A stretch of DNA of 64,000 nucleotides from NCBI GenBank assembly GCA_030867875.1, contig JAOWCC010001589.1, positions 85,273,537 through 85,337,536 of the forward strand, in the 5' to 3' direction. Positions 14,201 to 29,200 of this stretch are shown here, piece by piece. Positions within the stretch are counted from its first letter, which is position 1. Every line of letters starts with the position of its first letter. Below the pieces are notes generated by a model. It worked only from the letters and a program-made list of their open reading frames with translations. It searched no databases and was not told where the DNA came from. The position numbers and the translations under genes were made by a program. Source of the DNA: Actinernus sp. WN-2022 (lineage: Eukaryota; Cnidaria; Anthozoa; Actiniaria; Actinernidae).

Positions 14201-17200
14201 TTGGAGGCCACTTGTGGTGTGTCGGTTATGAAGGCAACGTTCTCCTCGCAGTCTGTACAGACATGGTACCAGAAGATCAGCAATGCCTAAAAATAATACA
14301 AGATCAACTCATTAGAACTTAATATTACCATAAGCATACGAACGTTGTCAAATATCATTAATCTAAATCAATAAAGTGTGTATGTATTACAATACGCATA
14401 CAAATGTTGTCAAATATCAATAATCTAAATCAATAAAGTATGTATGTATTACCACAAGCATACAAATGTTGTCAAATATCAATAATCTAAATCAATAAAG
14501 TATGTATGTATTACCACAAGCATACAAATGTTGTCAAATATCAATAATCTAAATCAATAAAGTGTGTATGTATTACCACAAGCATACAAATGTTGTCAAA
14601 TATCAATAATCTAAATCGATAAAGTATGGACCTGCTTGTTGTGATGGACAGCGATGTTGGGTTCTGACATCAAGGGATGGAACAACCTCCACAGGTCCGC
14701 ACAATACGCTGCGAACTGTACACAGTAAATGCACTTATTAAAAGGGGCTATGTCATGGTGTTAAGCATGTATGCAATCAATGTTCCGATTGAAATGATAT
14801 GCAATATGTTCCTTGAAATCTCGATCAACATACAGTTTGTTATTTTAGTGATTTGAACCATCCCACATGTTCATTTGAAAATGGCTCAAAATAACTGTGT
14901 CTGTCTGCGCATGTACAGGCCTCTCATAGTGACACAGCCCACAGCCCTTTAACAGGGACTGAAAAACATCAATCAGTATGTACACCACATGTATTTACCA
15001 TTTCTTTCTCAGTTCTGGACACCAGACAGTAATTCAGCACTGCAAAGAAGCTGACCAGTTTAGTGGTTCCTTGTATAGTGCGATCTGAACAAGAAAAGTG
15101 AAAAGTCAGTAAAGAAAGAATAAACTCTTACAATAAAATCCAATGCCTCACCCTACCCCCCAAAATATCCAACCCTAGAAATAAGATCCCATTCTGTTTA
15201 AATCAGGTCTTTGGTTTGGTTTACACGAGGGGAGGGGGGGAAGGGGTGTTACACTACGTTAGGATATCGGTGCACGGAACGTAAGCTCCACTGCGGTCGA
15301 ATGGAAAGTAGAACTTCATTTTATAAACGGATTTACATTTGACAATAGAATGCAATCTTAAACTCCAATTTCAAAGAAAAGAAACTAAATTTAAGCTCTG
15401 TTTAACGGTTACTTTTGATAATTGTAGGCTCAATGTGGGAGGATTAGGGCACTTACCGCAGTAGCTCCTGGCTTTGGAGAGAAGATCTAAGAGAGTCTTG
15501 TAAATCTGAAGAACAAAAAAGATCAGCTGAAACAATTGCAGCAACAAAAACTTTCCACAAAAACTATCAAAAATTAACAGAAATTTTAAGAAAAAGGGAA
15601 CTGTTGTTTCTAGTTGGTAAGAGCATGTTTGCTCGAATGTCGGTACTGACATTAACAACCCGACACAAGGAATAAATTTGAGCAAACCTTATGAAGAACG
15701 ACTTGTGTGTCATCGCTTAGCTGAAACAAAACAAAAACAATAAGGTTCTACTCGTCTACTAGGTGTCCTTGGGGAGCGACTTAATGGCCTGGTATCTCTC
15801 ACGATTGTAAACTGCATGGCAGCACATTGCACCACAATTAGCAGTCTGTAGGCCTTTCTCGCGCAGGTGCCGTGTTGGATAGGAACAATCGATTTTGCGC
15901 GACAACCTTGCATTGACCAGTTTCAGAACAAGTTCATGGGACTCGATTACAAGTCCTCCCTTGTGAGGCGCTTTTGAATATAATCATAAAATGTGCGGCA
16001 CATAAATGAAGTTTGCTTTTATTTTACTCACAGGTTCACGCACATACATTAAGTATTAACTGAGCACAGTCCATAATGTTACTGCTAAACCGTCTTTTCC
16101 ACTCCACAATGGATAGGATAAAATACACCGATCAGTTTTAGTTTTCAGTTTATTCACACTACGTTACATTAAATCAAGAATGTCCTTTTAGAAATGGAAA
16201 GTGTAAATAGGTCATCATTTAAATAGGAAGGGAGCTAGGTAGAACAGTGTGTGGTGGTCAAAGGAGCAAAAGCTCTTTAAGTTGACCACCGCCACAGACA
16301 AAATATAGAAGTTATTGATCCAGCAAGCACGTGCCTCATCACTATAATTATGCATCTTCTCTTTACCTGTAAGTCTTTGTGTGGTGTTGTAAAGCTTCTC
16401 GTTCTGAAAGATATAAGATATTCTATCAGAAATGGCCATTTGCTCCAGTGAGAAAAATATCAACCTTGTCAAATGATCCAAGTTAAATAAATAAAATGTA
16501 GTCAGAACGCCGTCCTGAAACAAACCCTAACACCAATAAAGACTGAGGATCGCTTACCGAAATCCCTGCCGAAAGTGGATAGACGGGACGAGGGAGACAA
16601 GAAGATATGCAGAGGCTGAAAGAAAGAATACACGTAATTAATATATATTACATAGCCATGCGTTTATCAAATACAACGCACGCTCTCGTTGGTTGATGCA
16701 AGGTCACGTGGCAGTCGTCAAAAGTACCTCACGCAGGATCCGTGGTTGTACTGGACAGTAAAAATCTGACTTCATTTATTTAAATGCGCTTGTACGAGAA
16801 TGGTAGTGTTAGTAGCAAAACCTGTTTGTAAATGCTATTTTTCATATCCAATCGATTGTCGATCTTTCTAAAACTGCGTTTTTAAGGATAGCTTGCCCTC
16901 CAGCATCCAACCCATGGGGATTACGAGCTCAATTCATTCGTCAACGAAGTATTATATCAGCACGTGACTGCATGTTTCCTACAAAAGGCGTACTCAAATG
17001 TAGCCCGCCACGTGATCACATTGTGACATAAGATAGTTTGATGTGTCACACGCGCCACTGACTAGCTAAAGGCGGGAAAAGAAACAGTTGTTTATCAAAA
17101 CTCAGGCAAAAGGAATTTTACAATTGTTGGAAACAGTGAGTTTTGTTTTCCTCTTGATACTCCCCAAGACGGATCATCTGGTAAAATAACCAATTCATTT

Positions 17201-20200
17201 GCTGCCTTTCCTTTTTAGCTTACATTTGAAATACTAAGAAATGTTTTAATCGATGTGAGACGGACAGTGTGTTCGTCAGTGCATGGAAATACTTCAGTGA
17301 GCATTTGTTTTGTACGGCAGAGAAAATAGCTGCCATTTCTTTTTTCATTTTGAGGCAGTGAAGTCGTGTTCATCTAAGATTAGTTTAGTTTATAGGCTAG
17401 GCTAGGTAAACAAAGAAACAAGTCTGTTTATCTCTTAGTGTTTCTATTTCTTTTGTCAAGGGAAGTAAACGTTTTGTCAGAGAGCAGTTCTGGAGACCAA
17501 CTTAGAATGTTTACTCTCAACTAGTGTGAACTAATACTGGTAGAGTGCAAATGCGAGTGAGTGCAATACATTAAATGAGTGAAATCGCTCTAAAAATGGC
17601 GTCAAAGTAGACTAAACTTAATAATACTTATAGTGCAAGTGTAGTTGAAATTAAAGACAATGAGAAGTAATGGTTATCAAGAGTTTATAGTCTCTTTAGA
17701 TGGGCAGGTGGGCTCATTGTACGTATTTCTGAGAGCGCTAGTGTCTGAAATTGTTTTATGCTAGATGCAAGGATCACTGGCTCAGTAAGTTTGTTCCAAA
17801 CACGAATAGCTCGAACAAAACGAGAGTAGCTGTAAGCTAGTACGTTTACAAGAGGTTGGAGATAAGCATAGGGCTTACATGATCTAGTTGACTGTTTTAC
17901 ACATAATGGCAACTCTATGTCAACTAAACCATTCCTAATTTTATAGAATATAGATACTTGATATAGTAGCCTCCTGTTCTCTAGAGAGTCCCACTCGAGG
18001 TCATAAACTAGGTCTTGAGAGTTTGTTGACCAACTGTCATCAGATCTCACAAAGCGTGCAGCTCTCTTTTGGACTTGCTAAATTTTGTGTACATCTCTGT
18101 CCGTATAGGGATTCCAAAATGCCTGACTGAGTGAACGGAAAGTATGGACAACGCCAATACGTAACAAGTAGCGTATTTTTTTAATTATTTAGATATATAT
18201 TTTTTACATTTGTTCCAAAAGCTGGGTAGCTTATCTAGGTAACTTAATGTAAAATAGCTATTACATGAGAATACACTAAATGGACTGACATTCAGGGATG
18301 CAAAGAACAAAATATTTACACATAACTTACATACACCTGTTTCAACAAAGGTTGTCCCAGACAAGCGACGAGCGGCACACCCAGGCCGAAATGGATTCTG
18401 GTTGTTGCTAAAAGTCTGGTGAATTCGTTTGTTTTGGAGTCAAAGGCTTTAAGAAGAATATTGATAGTTCCTTCGAATGGATTTTCGAATTACATCACAT
18501 TTCATTCCACACAGCTGCCACCAGTTATAATGACAATCCTTTGTTGCTTGTCACTCGTCTGTGACAACCCTATTTGAAATAGGTGTATAAGCATTGATTT
18601 CATACTTGACACGGTTTTCTTTGTTCTTCATGAGGCTTTATTTGCCATACATACCCCATTATAAATGCAAGGGATGTATGAGAACAGTTCCTGGGATGTA
18701 TCCAGATACATCCGGGGAACTTTTCTCATACATCCCTTGCATTTATAACGAGCAATTCAATACAATTCAACAATATTTTGTTGTTTCTAGCTTATACACT
18801 GAATTGCGCTTGCATTAAGGAATTTGTTTTATTATTTTCTCCAAGGAATTCATTCACCTTGGCTTCAGCCAAACTTACTAAATATTCCTTTTATGATTTA
18901 GAACCTTTTCTCCGTCTTGGTACTCGCCCAAAATCTACCTAAAAAGAGCTACATCAATGAAAATTTTGCGAAAACCTCGTCAAGTATGAAATAAGACACT
19001 TAAATTCCTCGAACGTCGGCAATAAGCCATATACATCCCTCGGGCCTACGGTCCTCGTTATGTATATGGCTTATTGCCTCCGTTCTCGGTATTTAACTCT
19101 TACTTAAAGACACGCAGCAAACACTACGAATTACACCGTTTCGTTTCAATAATAAAGGATTGAACGTGCGATAAAAATAACGTTCAAATTAAAAGAAACC
19201 TCAGGTACGCCATTTAATGTCCATTTTAGTCTGGTTTAGCCTAGCAATATGTTACGAGGAGCAGCATATGAATATGTATCAGAGGGATCATTCAGTTCCA
19301 AAGAAACCTAGTTCAATCAAGAGATATACCATGACTATAACTGTGCAGAAACCCAAACAAAATATAATACGGTAAAGCAACAGTAGCCAGAGAATATCAA
19401 CTGGCTCTAACAAGACCATTCGAGGTCTACAAGTGAGTGATAGGTGATCATTCTTACCATTCCTAATGCGAGGACTGTTGTCAGCGATGAGGTACTTCTC
19501 CACCCACTGGTCCATGTTATCTAACACCCACTGGTGGGCCTGGGGATAAGTGTTAAAAACACCTTCATATTCAAGGTAAAACAACATTTTCTTGGTCATG
19601 TAATAGTTTCAACAGCACTGTGTATGTGAGATGCTAGCCAAGGAACAACAATACTTTCGAGGTAAATCTGAAAACTTTGAGGCTAGTGTGCTAATAACAA
19701 CAGTGAATCAAATGTTCAGAAATGATGTTATCAATCGGTTTTCAATTGAGTGTCGTAAATCAAAACCAAAGTAATTACAGAGCTAATAACGACAACAACA
19801 ACTTTATTTCACTCTAGATGGAAGGAACAAAATAAAGGATAAATATAATAGTACAATGTATAGATAGTATAAGTTTTATTATGCACAAGAGAAGGTAGAA
19901 CCTGAAAAAAACATGGGGTTATCTAGTCAGGTTCACGGGAGTATAAAGTAAAAACACAATGAACCAATCACAAACTGAAGTAATTCGCGAATACTTGAAG
20001 CAATCATGAGGAAAAGTAAATGCAATCGTGGATAATTTAACTCTTTGTAAAATGTTGTACAATTGCTTGTTTGACAGACCATTTAGTTAGTCACTTGATT
20101 GGCTGATACTTTTCACAGCCAACAGAAAAGCTAAGCAAATACAAAACCAAAGCAATCACTTATTAATCGAAAACCAGTTTAAGGGTTGTGTAAGTAAAAC

Positions 20201-23200
20201 ATACTATAACGAAACATACCATTCGGTTCTTTGGAGCAATGCAGGTTAACCACTCGATGCACAGGATGGCATTGTACTCTGCAGCCTAGAAGATAGTCCA
20301 TCAGTTTTGAGAGCCTGATATTGTTTGTATTATCAAAAAGGAGCTGTCTCATGTGACAGGCCGTTATATTTGCAGTTTGCACCGTACAGTTATTGTCAGC
20401 GATGTTCATATGAAATGACGAACCTCGTGCACATGTGGGATGGTTACAATTAAAGCAAAAATTACCAACAAACTGTGTGTAGACATAGTCTTCAGAGAAA
20501 ATACTGCGCATCATTTCAACTAAGCATTAGGGAGGGAATTTAACAGTTTATAGCCAATTAACAGCCACCAATCCAACATTAACTCTACATATGTGAAACA
20601 GGATGGCATAGCCCCTTTAACAGTTTGTAGCCAATAAACAACCACCAATCCAACATTGAATCCATACATGTGCAACACCATGACAGACCCTTTACCTGTT
20701 TGTAGCCAATAAACAACCACCAATGGAACATTGAATCCATACATGCACAACACCATGACAGACCCTTTAACTGTTTGTAGCCAATAAACAACCACCAATT
20801 GAACATTAACTCCATACATGTGCAACACCATGACAGACCCTTTAATTGAAGCGACCAAAGATCAAACACAATACTTTGTTATGATTGTGAACGTTTTATT
20901 CCTATCTTTGTCAAAATGAGCAAATCTTATATAAGCTAAGCTGGAGGATGTCATAAAGTCAATGGATGACATATAAGTAGTAGGAGAGGGATGGAATTAG
21001 CCGTTTTTTTTGAGGCGCTATGCTAATTTTTGAGGCGCCATGCTAATTTTTGAGGCGCTCTCATTAATTCAATGACGTCACAGTCTTATTGTCTTAGGTA
21101 ATAGATAAATTAATTAGGGCGTACGGCCCTTTTTTAAGGCGCTATGCTAATTTTTAAGGCGCTCTCATGAATAAAGTGGTGAGCTCATGAATAAAGTGCG
21201 GTAAAGTGCAGCGTCTCATGAATAAAGTGGAATCTCATTAACTCAGAGGATTAATATTATTTCTGTGAATGAGGTCATCGATCTATTTGGGCATGTTTGG
21301 TAAAAGCCTATTGTTTGGAGTAGTCTCTAAAACCAGGAGCGATCGGCCCTGAATACATTCGAAATTGAATAAAAAATAAATAAAAAATACCTCGCAATAT
21401 CTAAACCCCTTTGTAGCGTAAATAGTAAGAACAAACTACTCGTCATAGACTCTAAACTGTCTTTATTATTTTCCTTTACAGTTAATAACTCATAAGACAA
21501 TTGTATACAAAATCCACTGTGACTCATAAGATCAACTCTGCTATTGTTCTTAGAGATTAGCGATAACTGAAGGGCCTATTGTTTTGAGGAAAACACTTGA
21601 GATGCAAATTCTTCTCTAAAACTGAAATATAATTACCATACGAATAAAAACAAACTACTCGGAACAGGATTTTATTCAATCTCAAAAACACCAATTTACA
21701 GTTCGTTTTCCTTATAGTCAGCCTAGACCGAAGAGATATTTACCATATCTGAAAGAATACCAAGACAGCCACCTGTCTATCGTTTAAAGGACTATCATGG
21801 ATAACTTTTAGAATGAACATTTTACGAAGCCGAGTTACAGAGAGTCGAAAAGCAAGATGATTTCTACCGGGTAGAAAAAGTCTTTAAAAAGCGTAAACGG
21901 AAAGGCAGGATTGAATACCTTGTCCAGTGGAAGGGGTATCCCGAGAGTTTTAATACTTGGGTAGATGAAAGGGATATAAAATACTTGTAATTAGATAGCT
22001 GATCGTTTTAATAAATTAATAAAGAAAACATATTTATTCTATCTGAAATGAGCCATGAATTAGCTGATTGGTTATAAACTCGAACCACTTTAGGTTTTTG
22101 TAATGTTGCTTCCTGTAAATAATACTTGTGTTCCTCGGGCGATAAGGTATGTACTTGCGATAAATGATTGGAAAGTTTCACTAACTATTTTGATCCACAA
22201 TTCGGCACCGGATAATTTTTACAAACGCGTTGACTCCTGTTAATCCTTTGAAGATCAAGATAAAACTAATTCAAAAAATAAAACATTGTGAATTTTATCG
22301 TAATTTGTCAGGACAAACAGGATAAACAGGACAAATGAATAGAGACGTGTTCATTTCCATAACACATTTATTGGAAGTTTGTACATTTTAAGTAAGAATA
22401 AAATAACTGTTGACATTAAGCTTAAAAATACTATTTACGATAATATAACTATTTTACAGCACTTGGTTCTAAGTTTATATCTCTAGAGGTAAAGTGGTCA
22501 GTCTATCTGCTAACACTTTGCGCTTAGGGTAAAATAAGAAAACCCGGGCCTTACTTGTTGATAAGTATACATAGTGTTGTTGACAACACGAAAACCCTTA
22601 TTGATACCCGAGCAACACATTTAGATAGTTTTCTTTATCGATCTCATTACATCTCTTATGAACTCCCTTACGACTAAACTTATCCGAAGCTCCAAAGCAA
22701 TAATAGGTTTTACTACCCGCCGACGCCCGTCAACGCCCGCCGCCCCCCTCCTCCTCCTCCCTCATCGTTACCCCAAAGCTTCCTTATGTTACACTTTCGG
22801 TTGGCCAGATATTTTCTATAACATAAGGAAGCTTTGGGGTAGTGATGAGGGAGGAGGAGGAGGAGGGAGGCGAGCGTCGACGGGCGTTGACGGGCGGCGG
22901 GCGTCGACGGGTAGTAAAACCTATTATTGCTTTGGATCTTCGGATAAGTTTAGTCGTAAGGGAGTTCATAAGAGATGTAATGAGATCGATAAAGAAAACT
23001 ATCTAAATGTGTTGCTCGGGTATCAATAAGGGTTTTCGTGTTGTCAACAACACTATGTATACTTATCAACAAGTAAGGCCCGGGTTTTCTTATTTTACCC
23101 TAAGCGCAAAGTGTTAGCAGATAGACTGACCACTTTACCTCTAGAGATATAAACTTAAACCAAGTGCTGTAAAATAGTTATATTATCGTAAATAGTATTT

Positions 23201-26200
23201 TTAAGCTTATGTCAACAGTTATTTTATTCTTACTTAAAATGTACAAACTTCCAATAAATGTGTTATGGAAATGAACACGTCTCTATTCATTTGTCCTTTT
23301 TGTCCTGTTTATCCTGTTTGTCCTGACAAATTACGATAAAATTCACAATGTTTTATTTTTTGAATTAGTTTTATCTTGATCTTCAAAGGATTAACAGGAG
23401 TCAACGCGTTTGTAAAAATTATCCGGTGCCGAATTGTGGATCAAAATAGTTAGTGAAACTTTCCAATCATTTATCGCAAGTACATACCTTATCGCCCGAG
23501 GAACACAAGTATTATTTACAGGAAGCAACATTACAAAAACCTAAAGTGGTTCGAGTTTATAACCAATCAGCTAATTCATGGCTCATTTCAGATAGAATAA
23601 ATATGTTTTCTTTATTAATTTATTAAAACGATCAGCTATCTAATTACAAGTATTTTATATCCCTTTCATCTACCCAAGTATTAAAACTCTCGGGATACCC
23701 CTTCCACTGGACAAGGTATTCAATCCTGCCTTTCCGTTTACGCTTTTTAAAGACTTTTTCTACCCGGTAGAAATCATCTTGCTTTTCGACTCTCTGTAAC
23801 TCGGCTTCGTAAAATGTTCATTCTAAAAGTTATCCATGATAGTCCTTTAAACGATAGACAGGTGGCTGTCTTGGTATTCTTTCAGATATGGTAAATATCT
23901 CTTCGGTCTAGGCTGACTATAAGGAAAACGAACTGTAAATTGGTGTTTTTGAGATTGAATAAAATCCTGTTCCGAGTAGTTTGTTTTTATTCGTATGGTA
24001 ATTATATTTCAGTTTTAGAGAAGAATTTGAATCTCAAGTGTTTTCCTCAAAACAATAGGCCCTTCAGTTATCGCTAATCTCTAAGAACAATAGCAGAGTT
24101 GATCTTATGAGTCACAGTGGATTTTGTATACAATTGTCTTATGAGTTATTAACTGTAAAGGAAAATAATAAAGACAGTTTAGAGTCTATGACGAGTAGTT
24201 TGTTCTTACTATTTACGCTACAAAGGGGTTTAGATATTGCGAGGTATTTTTTATTTATTTTTTATTCAATTTCGAATGTATTCAGGGCCGATCGCTCCTG
24301 GTTTTAGAGACTACTCCAAACAATAGGCTTTTACCAAACATGCCCGAATAGATCGATGACCTCATTCACAGAAATAATATTAATCCTCTGAGTTAATGAG
24401 ATTCCACTTTATTCATGAGACGCTGCACTTTACCGCACTTTATTCATGAGCTCACCACTTTATTCATGAGCGCCTTAAAAATTAGCATAGCGCCTTAAAA
24501 AAGGGCCGTACGCCCTAATTAATTTATGCATGACCTAAGACAATAAGACTGTGATGTCATTGAATTAATGAGAGCGCCTCAAAAATTAGCATAGCGCCTC
24601 AAAAATTAGCATAGCGCCTCAAAAAAACGGCTAATTCCATCCCTCTCCTACTACTCATATATACAGTATAACTGTGCCTCACCTCCCAGATCTTGGCTAG
24701 AGTTAAGTTGGTGAATGACGGCAGACCAGGCGGACCACCCTGCAGCTCTGTCAACATCGACAGTAACTTGAAGAATGACTGAGACTGCTGTAACAAAGGC
24801 GGGCTGGTCATTAGACTTGCACACTTGCAAAATAAGAGTAGACGTTTAGAAATGCCAGTAAAATTTCATGATAATCCACTCTATCAATTACAACTACATT
24901 GTGGAATGCTATGTCTTGTTCTGTGTAGAATTCTAGCTTCCAGGTTTTTAAGCAAAAACTTAAACATAAAGACAATGAACTCTTAGATATAATGTTTTAG
25001 TAGTTTGTAGTGGGCACGGCCATGTATGCATGTGAAGATCTTAGACATTAGACAGTTTTGTCTACATTATTCTATAGGTTATATATTCGATATAACATTA
25101 TTATTAGTTATACACGACCACATCAGCTTTTGCTGCGTTTAACTCATCGTGGTTAAAGTGCCACTACTACGAAAATTTACCATTTCGATCAGTGTTAGAA
25201 ATATCCGAAATAGTAAAAAATATTCCCAAATGGGCAAGTTAAATCACAAAATTTTAGGAAAGTTTACCTGTAAAACCTGTCCGCCGTTACTGGAAGCCGT
25301 TGTCGTTATTCAGCGGAAGTGATGTCATACACTTAACACGACAACCACGTCGCACGAAATTGTGTTCATAAAAAAGTAGCCAACCTCGCGCAAAGATAAA
25401 TATAACGTTCTTCTTGTGTGCATGAAGACGTTTTTAGTAGAAATATGCCTCCAAGGCGTTGTGTTTTGCAGGCGAGCGTGAGTGTATGACATAATTTTCG
25501 CTAAATAACACTTTGTATAAAGCTGAACAAAGGGAACGGCCTCCAGTAATGGCGGACCTTTAGATTCAATATTCGGAGTTAAAAAATAAGACTTCCTTTT
25601 GAAGTATCGAAAAACGATTTGAACTGGTAATAATATATCAACTCTACTTTATGAATATGAAAAAAAACATTGATATGTCAAAATTTATCGTTGTGGCACT
25701 TTAAATAAATGCTTTTAATTGATTGATGACTTGCAACAAGTTGCTGGTAGAATCTTGCTGAACTATTTAGCGCTGTATGGCTGTTGCTAGTGGTATTTTC
25801 CACTAATTTCAAGCTCTGTAAAGTAATCATTAACGCACTGTAGGGATTTATTTCATACAATTTGATCAGCTCTACAGAAGATTAATGAAAACTTAGTGTT
25901 GGGGATCAATCAGGATTTCATGAGCTGATTCTTTTTATCACAACGCCCCCCACGAGCGTCGTCTGTTTGAAAACAACTTGCGGGAGCGACAAAACTGCCT
26001 TCCAAACGGACTCAAAGATTAGTTAATTTGTATCGAGAAGAATGTCTATCCCTTCTGCTATTGTGTGTTTTTAATTCGCTTGTCACTGAAATCTTACCAT
26101 TTCCATTCCAACCTACCTCGGGAGGGAGTTTCTGTACTGAAGATATGAGCATCGATACAATCTACAAATAAATAATTAACCAACTTAATTAATACCAACG

Positions 26201-29200
26201 AATTTACAACTTGGCAAACAAGAAATGTAGTTGTCCGAGATGTTCAGCACTTTGTGAGTAGGTTTTCATTGAGCACGCTTACATTCTCTGCCAGTTTTGT
26301 GTTGTATCTACACAGACTGAACACCAAGTTTGTTGTGTGTCGTAGGTTTATGTTATCTTTTATGGCTTGGAAGAGAAATGGGAAACCCTGAAAAAAAAGG
26401 GAAGCTTCGTTACTTGCTACATTATTACGCAAGGTTTCCATATAATTGTTATGACTGCTTCGATAGCTGCAAAAAGTGCTCAAGCGATCATACGGAAACA
26501 TAGCATATCGCGATCGCTTGGATAGAATCAGCTATATCTCGGTGATCCAAGCAATCAAGATTATTTTATGGAAACCACTCTCCAGAGATCGAAGTGGTCG
26601 AAATGTATCACATAGTACATCGCAAACGATCGATTCATATCCCAGACTGCACTTTTTAACTTTCTCTCCTTCAGCTCAGAGCGATCGCGGCGATCAAATA
26701 GAAACTGGTCAGCAATCGAAATCGCTTCAATCGCTCAACTTTTCTTCAAGCGATCGGATCGATTATGTGGAAACCGGGCTTAGGAGCTCATGAATGTTTG
26801 GTGTTGGAGGATCTGACAGACTGGCGAATTCTGTGAATGAAATCCTGTGAATGAAATCCTGTGAATGAAATCCTGTTTAGAAAGTCCTTCCCAATGGCTG
26901 CGTGACGGTGCATGCGGCATTGAAAGGTCTCTGGCTTTTTGCTTTTAACTCGTTAATTAAGTTACAATACGACACATGACTTTCCACAACCCCTTCAAGA
27001 TGTTATCAGAATGTATTGACATGTCAACTGACATTAAATTACAGTACACGGGCCATTTACCTTTCCTCCAATGACAGCATCCATATCATTCTGAGACAAG
27101 TGTAACCGCCTACAAGAAATAAAAACGTGGTTGGTAGAAGCCGTTCATTTTAGGGGATCAACTGTTTAGTCCCATTTTAGATGCCTTCACAGGACAGACT
27201 TAACCACCGAGTTAACCAGGAGTTGAAATCAGCGAACATACAGCCTCACACACTACACACTGTGCTTTAACCCTATCTAACTGCCACTTCTTCTGTTACC
27301 TATCTCCCCAGGATGTTTCTACCAAAACTGCTATGACAGAAATCATCTTCTCCAAGGAACCAAGCCTGTACTTGTCTTCTGGAAGAATAGGGATGACGTC
27401 ATCATCATCATCATCTACGTCATCATCATCCTCAGTGGTTGACTCGTTTGGCTGAAAAAAAGATGACAAATGAAGACCTTTTAAATGGGAATGGACTATG
27501 AACAAACACAACAAGACACCCACAAATGACCCACACTAATTGGAGTGCTTCTTGGTGTAACATATTCATTGTTTACTGAGGTTAGGGTTCGTTGTACTTC
27601 AGGTATTGTTTTTCTTTAGAAGACAGTAGTTTTCTTTGTTTTACGTCATGTGGTGATCTGTTACACCAAGAAACCCCCGCTAATTTTCATTTCTTTAATA
27701 CTTACAGTCTCCGGTGCCTTGCTTCCAAGATAGAAGTTCACCATTGTAGTTATTGCATCAATACTCAGGAGATATTCACGCTGAGAAAGAGGTGGTATTA
27801 AGGACATATTTGGATAGTAAAATAATGCAGACAGACTACTCAAAATCAGTGAAGATGTGTGGTCAGTATTATTTGTATCACTGCATTTAATCAAAAAGAA
27901 TGGACTGCTACTCTACTAATACAACCAGCAAGAGGTAGACGACACACAGGCGTTTTGGTTTAAGAAACAATCATTACAGGTGTAGTACTAACTGTCATTG
28001 TTAGGAAGAAATGAGCGACGAAAACTAAAAGAAATACGATCGAATGGGCCATTAAAATATTAAAGAACAAACAGTGTTGCCGCCCAACAGGAAAAAAAAA
28101 AACGTTTCCTGACTTTTTCACTGACCAGAAAACAACTTTCACTGACCATAATAAGACTGTTTGAATGAAGTGAAAGTCATTATCAAAACCTACAGGTAGC
28201 CTCCTCTCTCAGACGCTTTGAGGCACGAAGAGGCCTCGTGGCAACCCGAAAATAAAGTTCCCTGACTTTTCCTTCATTTTGACAAGAAATTTAGAATTTT
28301 CCTGATCAGATGCAAAATTCCCTGACTTTTCCCTGACCGTGGTAACCCTGATATAGACCAACTGCCGTGCTTTGCACGCTATGGTAGCCATTTCGTCACC
28401 GTTGAAAAGTTGGGTCTATAAGTGTCTTCCAATCTTTTGAAAATCGTTACAGTCCTGTTGTGTGTTGATAGTTTCAATTTGAATTTGTTTTGGAAAGTTT
28501 CTTTTGTAGTTTTCCTGTTTAGTTTGATAGTTTTACGAAGCGAAAATAAACAAAAGGCTGCTAAGCATCATGGTTGGGCCATATTCTTTAAGGATTACCA
28601 TAACCAAGCCAACCACTACTGCCAAACTCGCAATCTGATTGGCTATGCAGACACAACAATTTCGAAAAAATTGCTTTTTTCCCAACGTTTTTCACTGATT
28701 CTCTATATAAATCGACAGGTAAGATGGAAAGAACCGGTATATACTTCATGGTAGTGTTTCGTTCCATATAGTCTCCCTGCATAATAATTTTCTCTATTAT
28801 GCAGGGAGACTATATGGAACGCAACACTACCATGAAGTATATACCAAAGAACCATAGCATGGTTATGGCTTTGAGAGTCGAGTTAGGGCTTAAGCTGGGT
28901 AGGGGTATGGTATGGTGGTGGGAAGGAGCATACTACTTAAAATCCCTCAAATATTTTAGTGGAAAAATAAAAGCCACGCACAGGGTAAAAGTGCAAGGCA
29001 AGTGCTAGCCATACGTGGATGGACAAACAGAATCTTATTCCTTCTTTTATTGGTGGAGAAATCGGTATAGGAACTTATATTGGTATACAGTGTGCATATT
29101 AGTTAACAACCAACCTCTTCTTCACCAGCAAGAGCAAACTGGTGGATTAACCAGAAGAACTCAGCCAGGTTCTTGACGTGTGCTCGGATGTTGTTGTGCT

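Larger units (their letters stand above)
20976..24655. mobile_element. Palindromic Polinton/Maverick derivative, 3,680 bases
   Basis: Near-perfect palindrome centred near 22,805 with two arms of about 1.83 kb. It starts AGTAGTAGGAGAGGG and ends CCCTCTCCTACTACT, i.e. AG...CT ends, and is flanked by the 6-base duplication CATATA at 20970-20975 and 24656-24661. Both are hallmarks of Polintons. Each arm holds the C-terminal part of a Polinton-type integrase with a chromodomain, pointing inwards and broken by stops. Subterminal direct repeats GAGGCGCTATGCTAATTTT are near each end. The arms differ at several sites (for example a 9-base indel in GACAAACAGGATAAACAGGA tracts), so they are separate sequences. 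Polintons are normally 15-20 kb; this is a non-autonomous foldback form. Confidence 0.9.

Noticed and set aside
20520..20869. Trp/Tyr-rich repeat proteins on the minus strand
   Set aside because: They read through a tandem repeat next to exon 30 and do not align with USP34.
21327..21527. 66-codon frames identical on both arms (also 24107-24307)
   Set aside because: Identity comes from the palindrome. No homology recognised, and no sign of selection can be judged from two linked copies.
22658..23029. 123-codon open frame at the centre of the palindrome
   Set aside because: It overlaps a mirror-image frame on the other strand and crosses the inverted-repeat centre; no recognisable protein.
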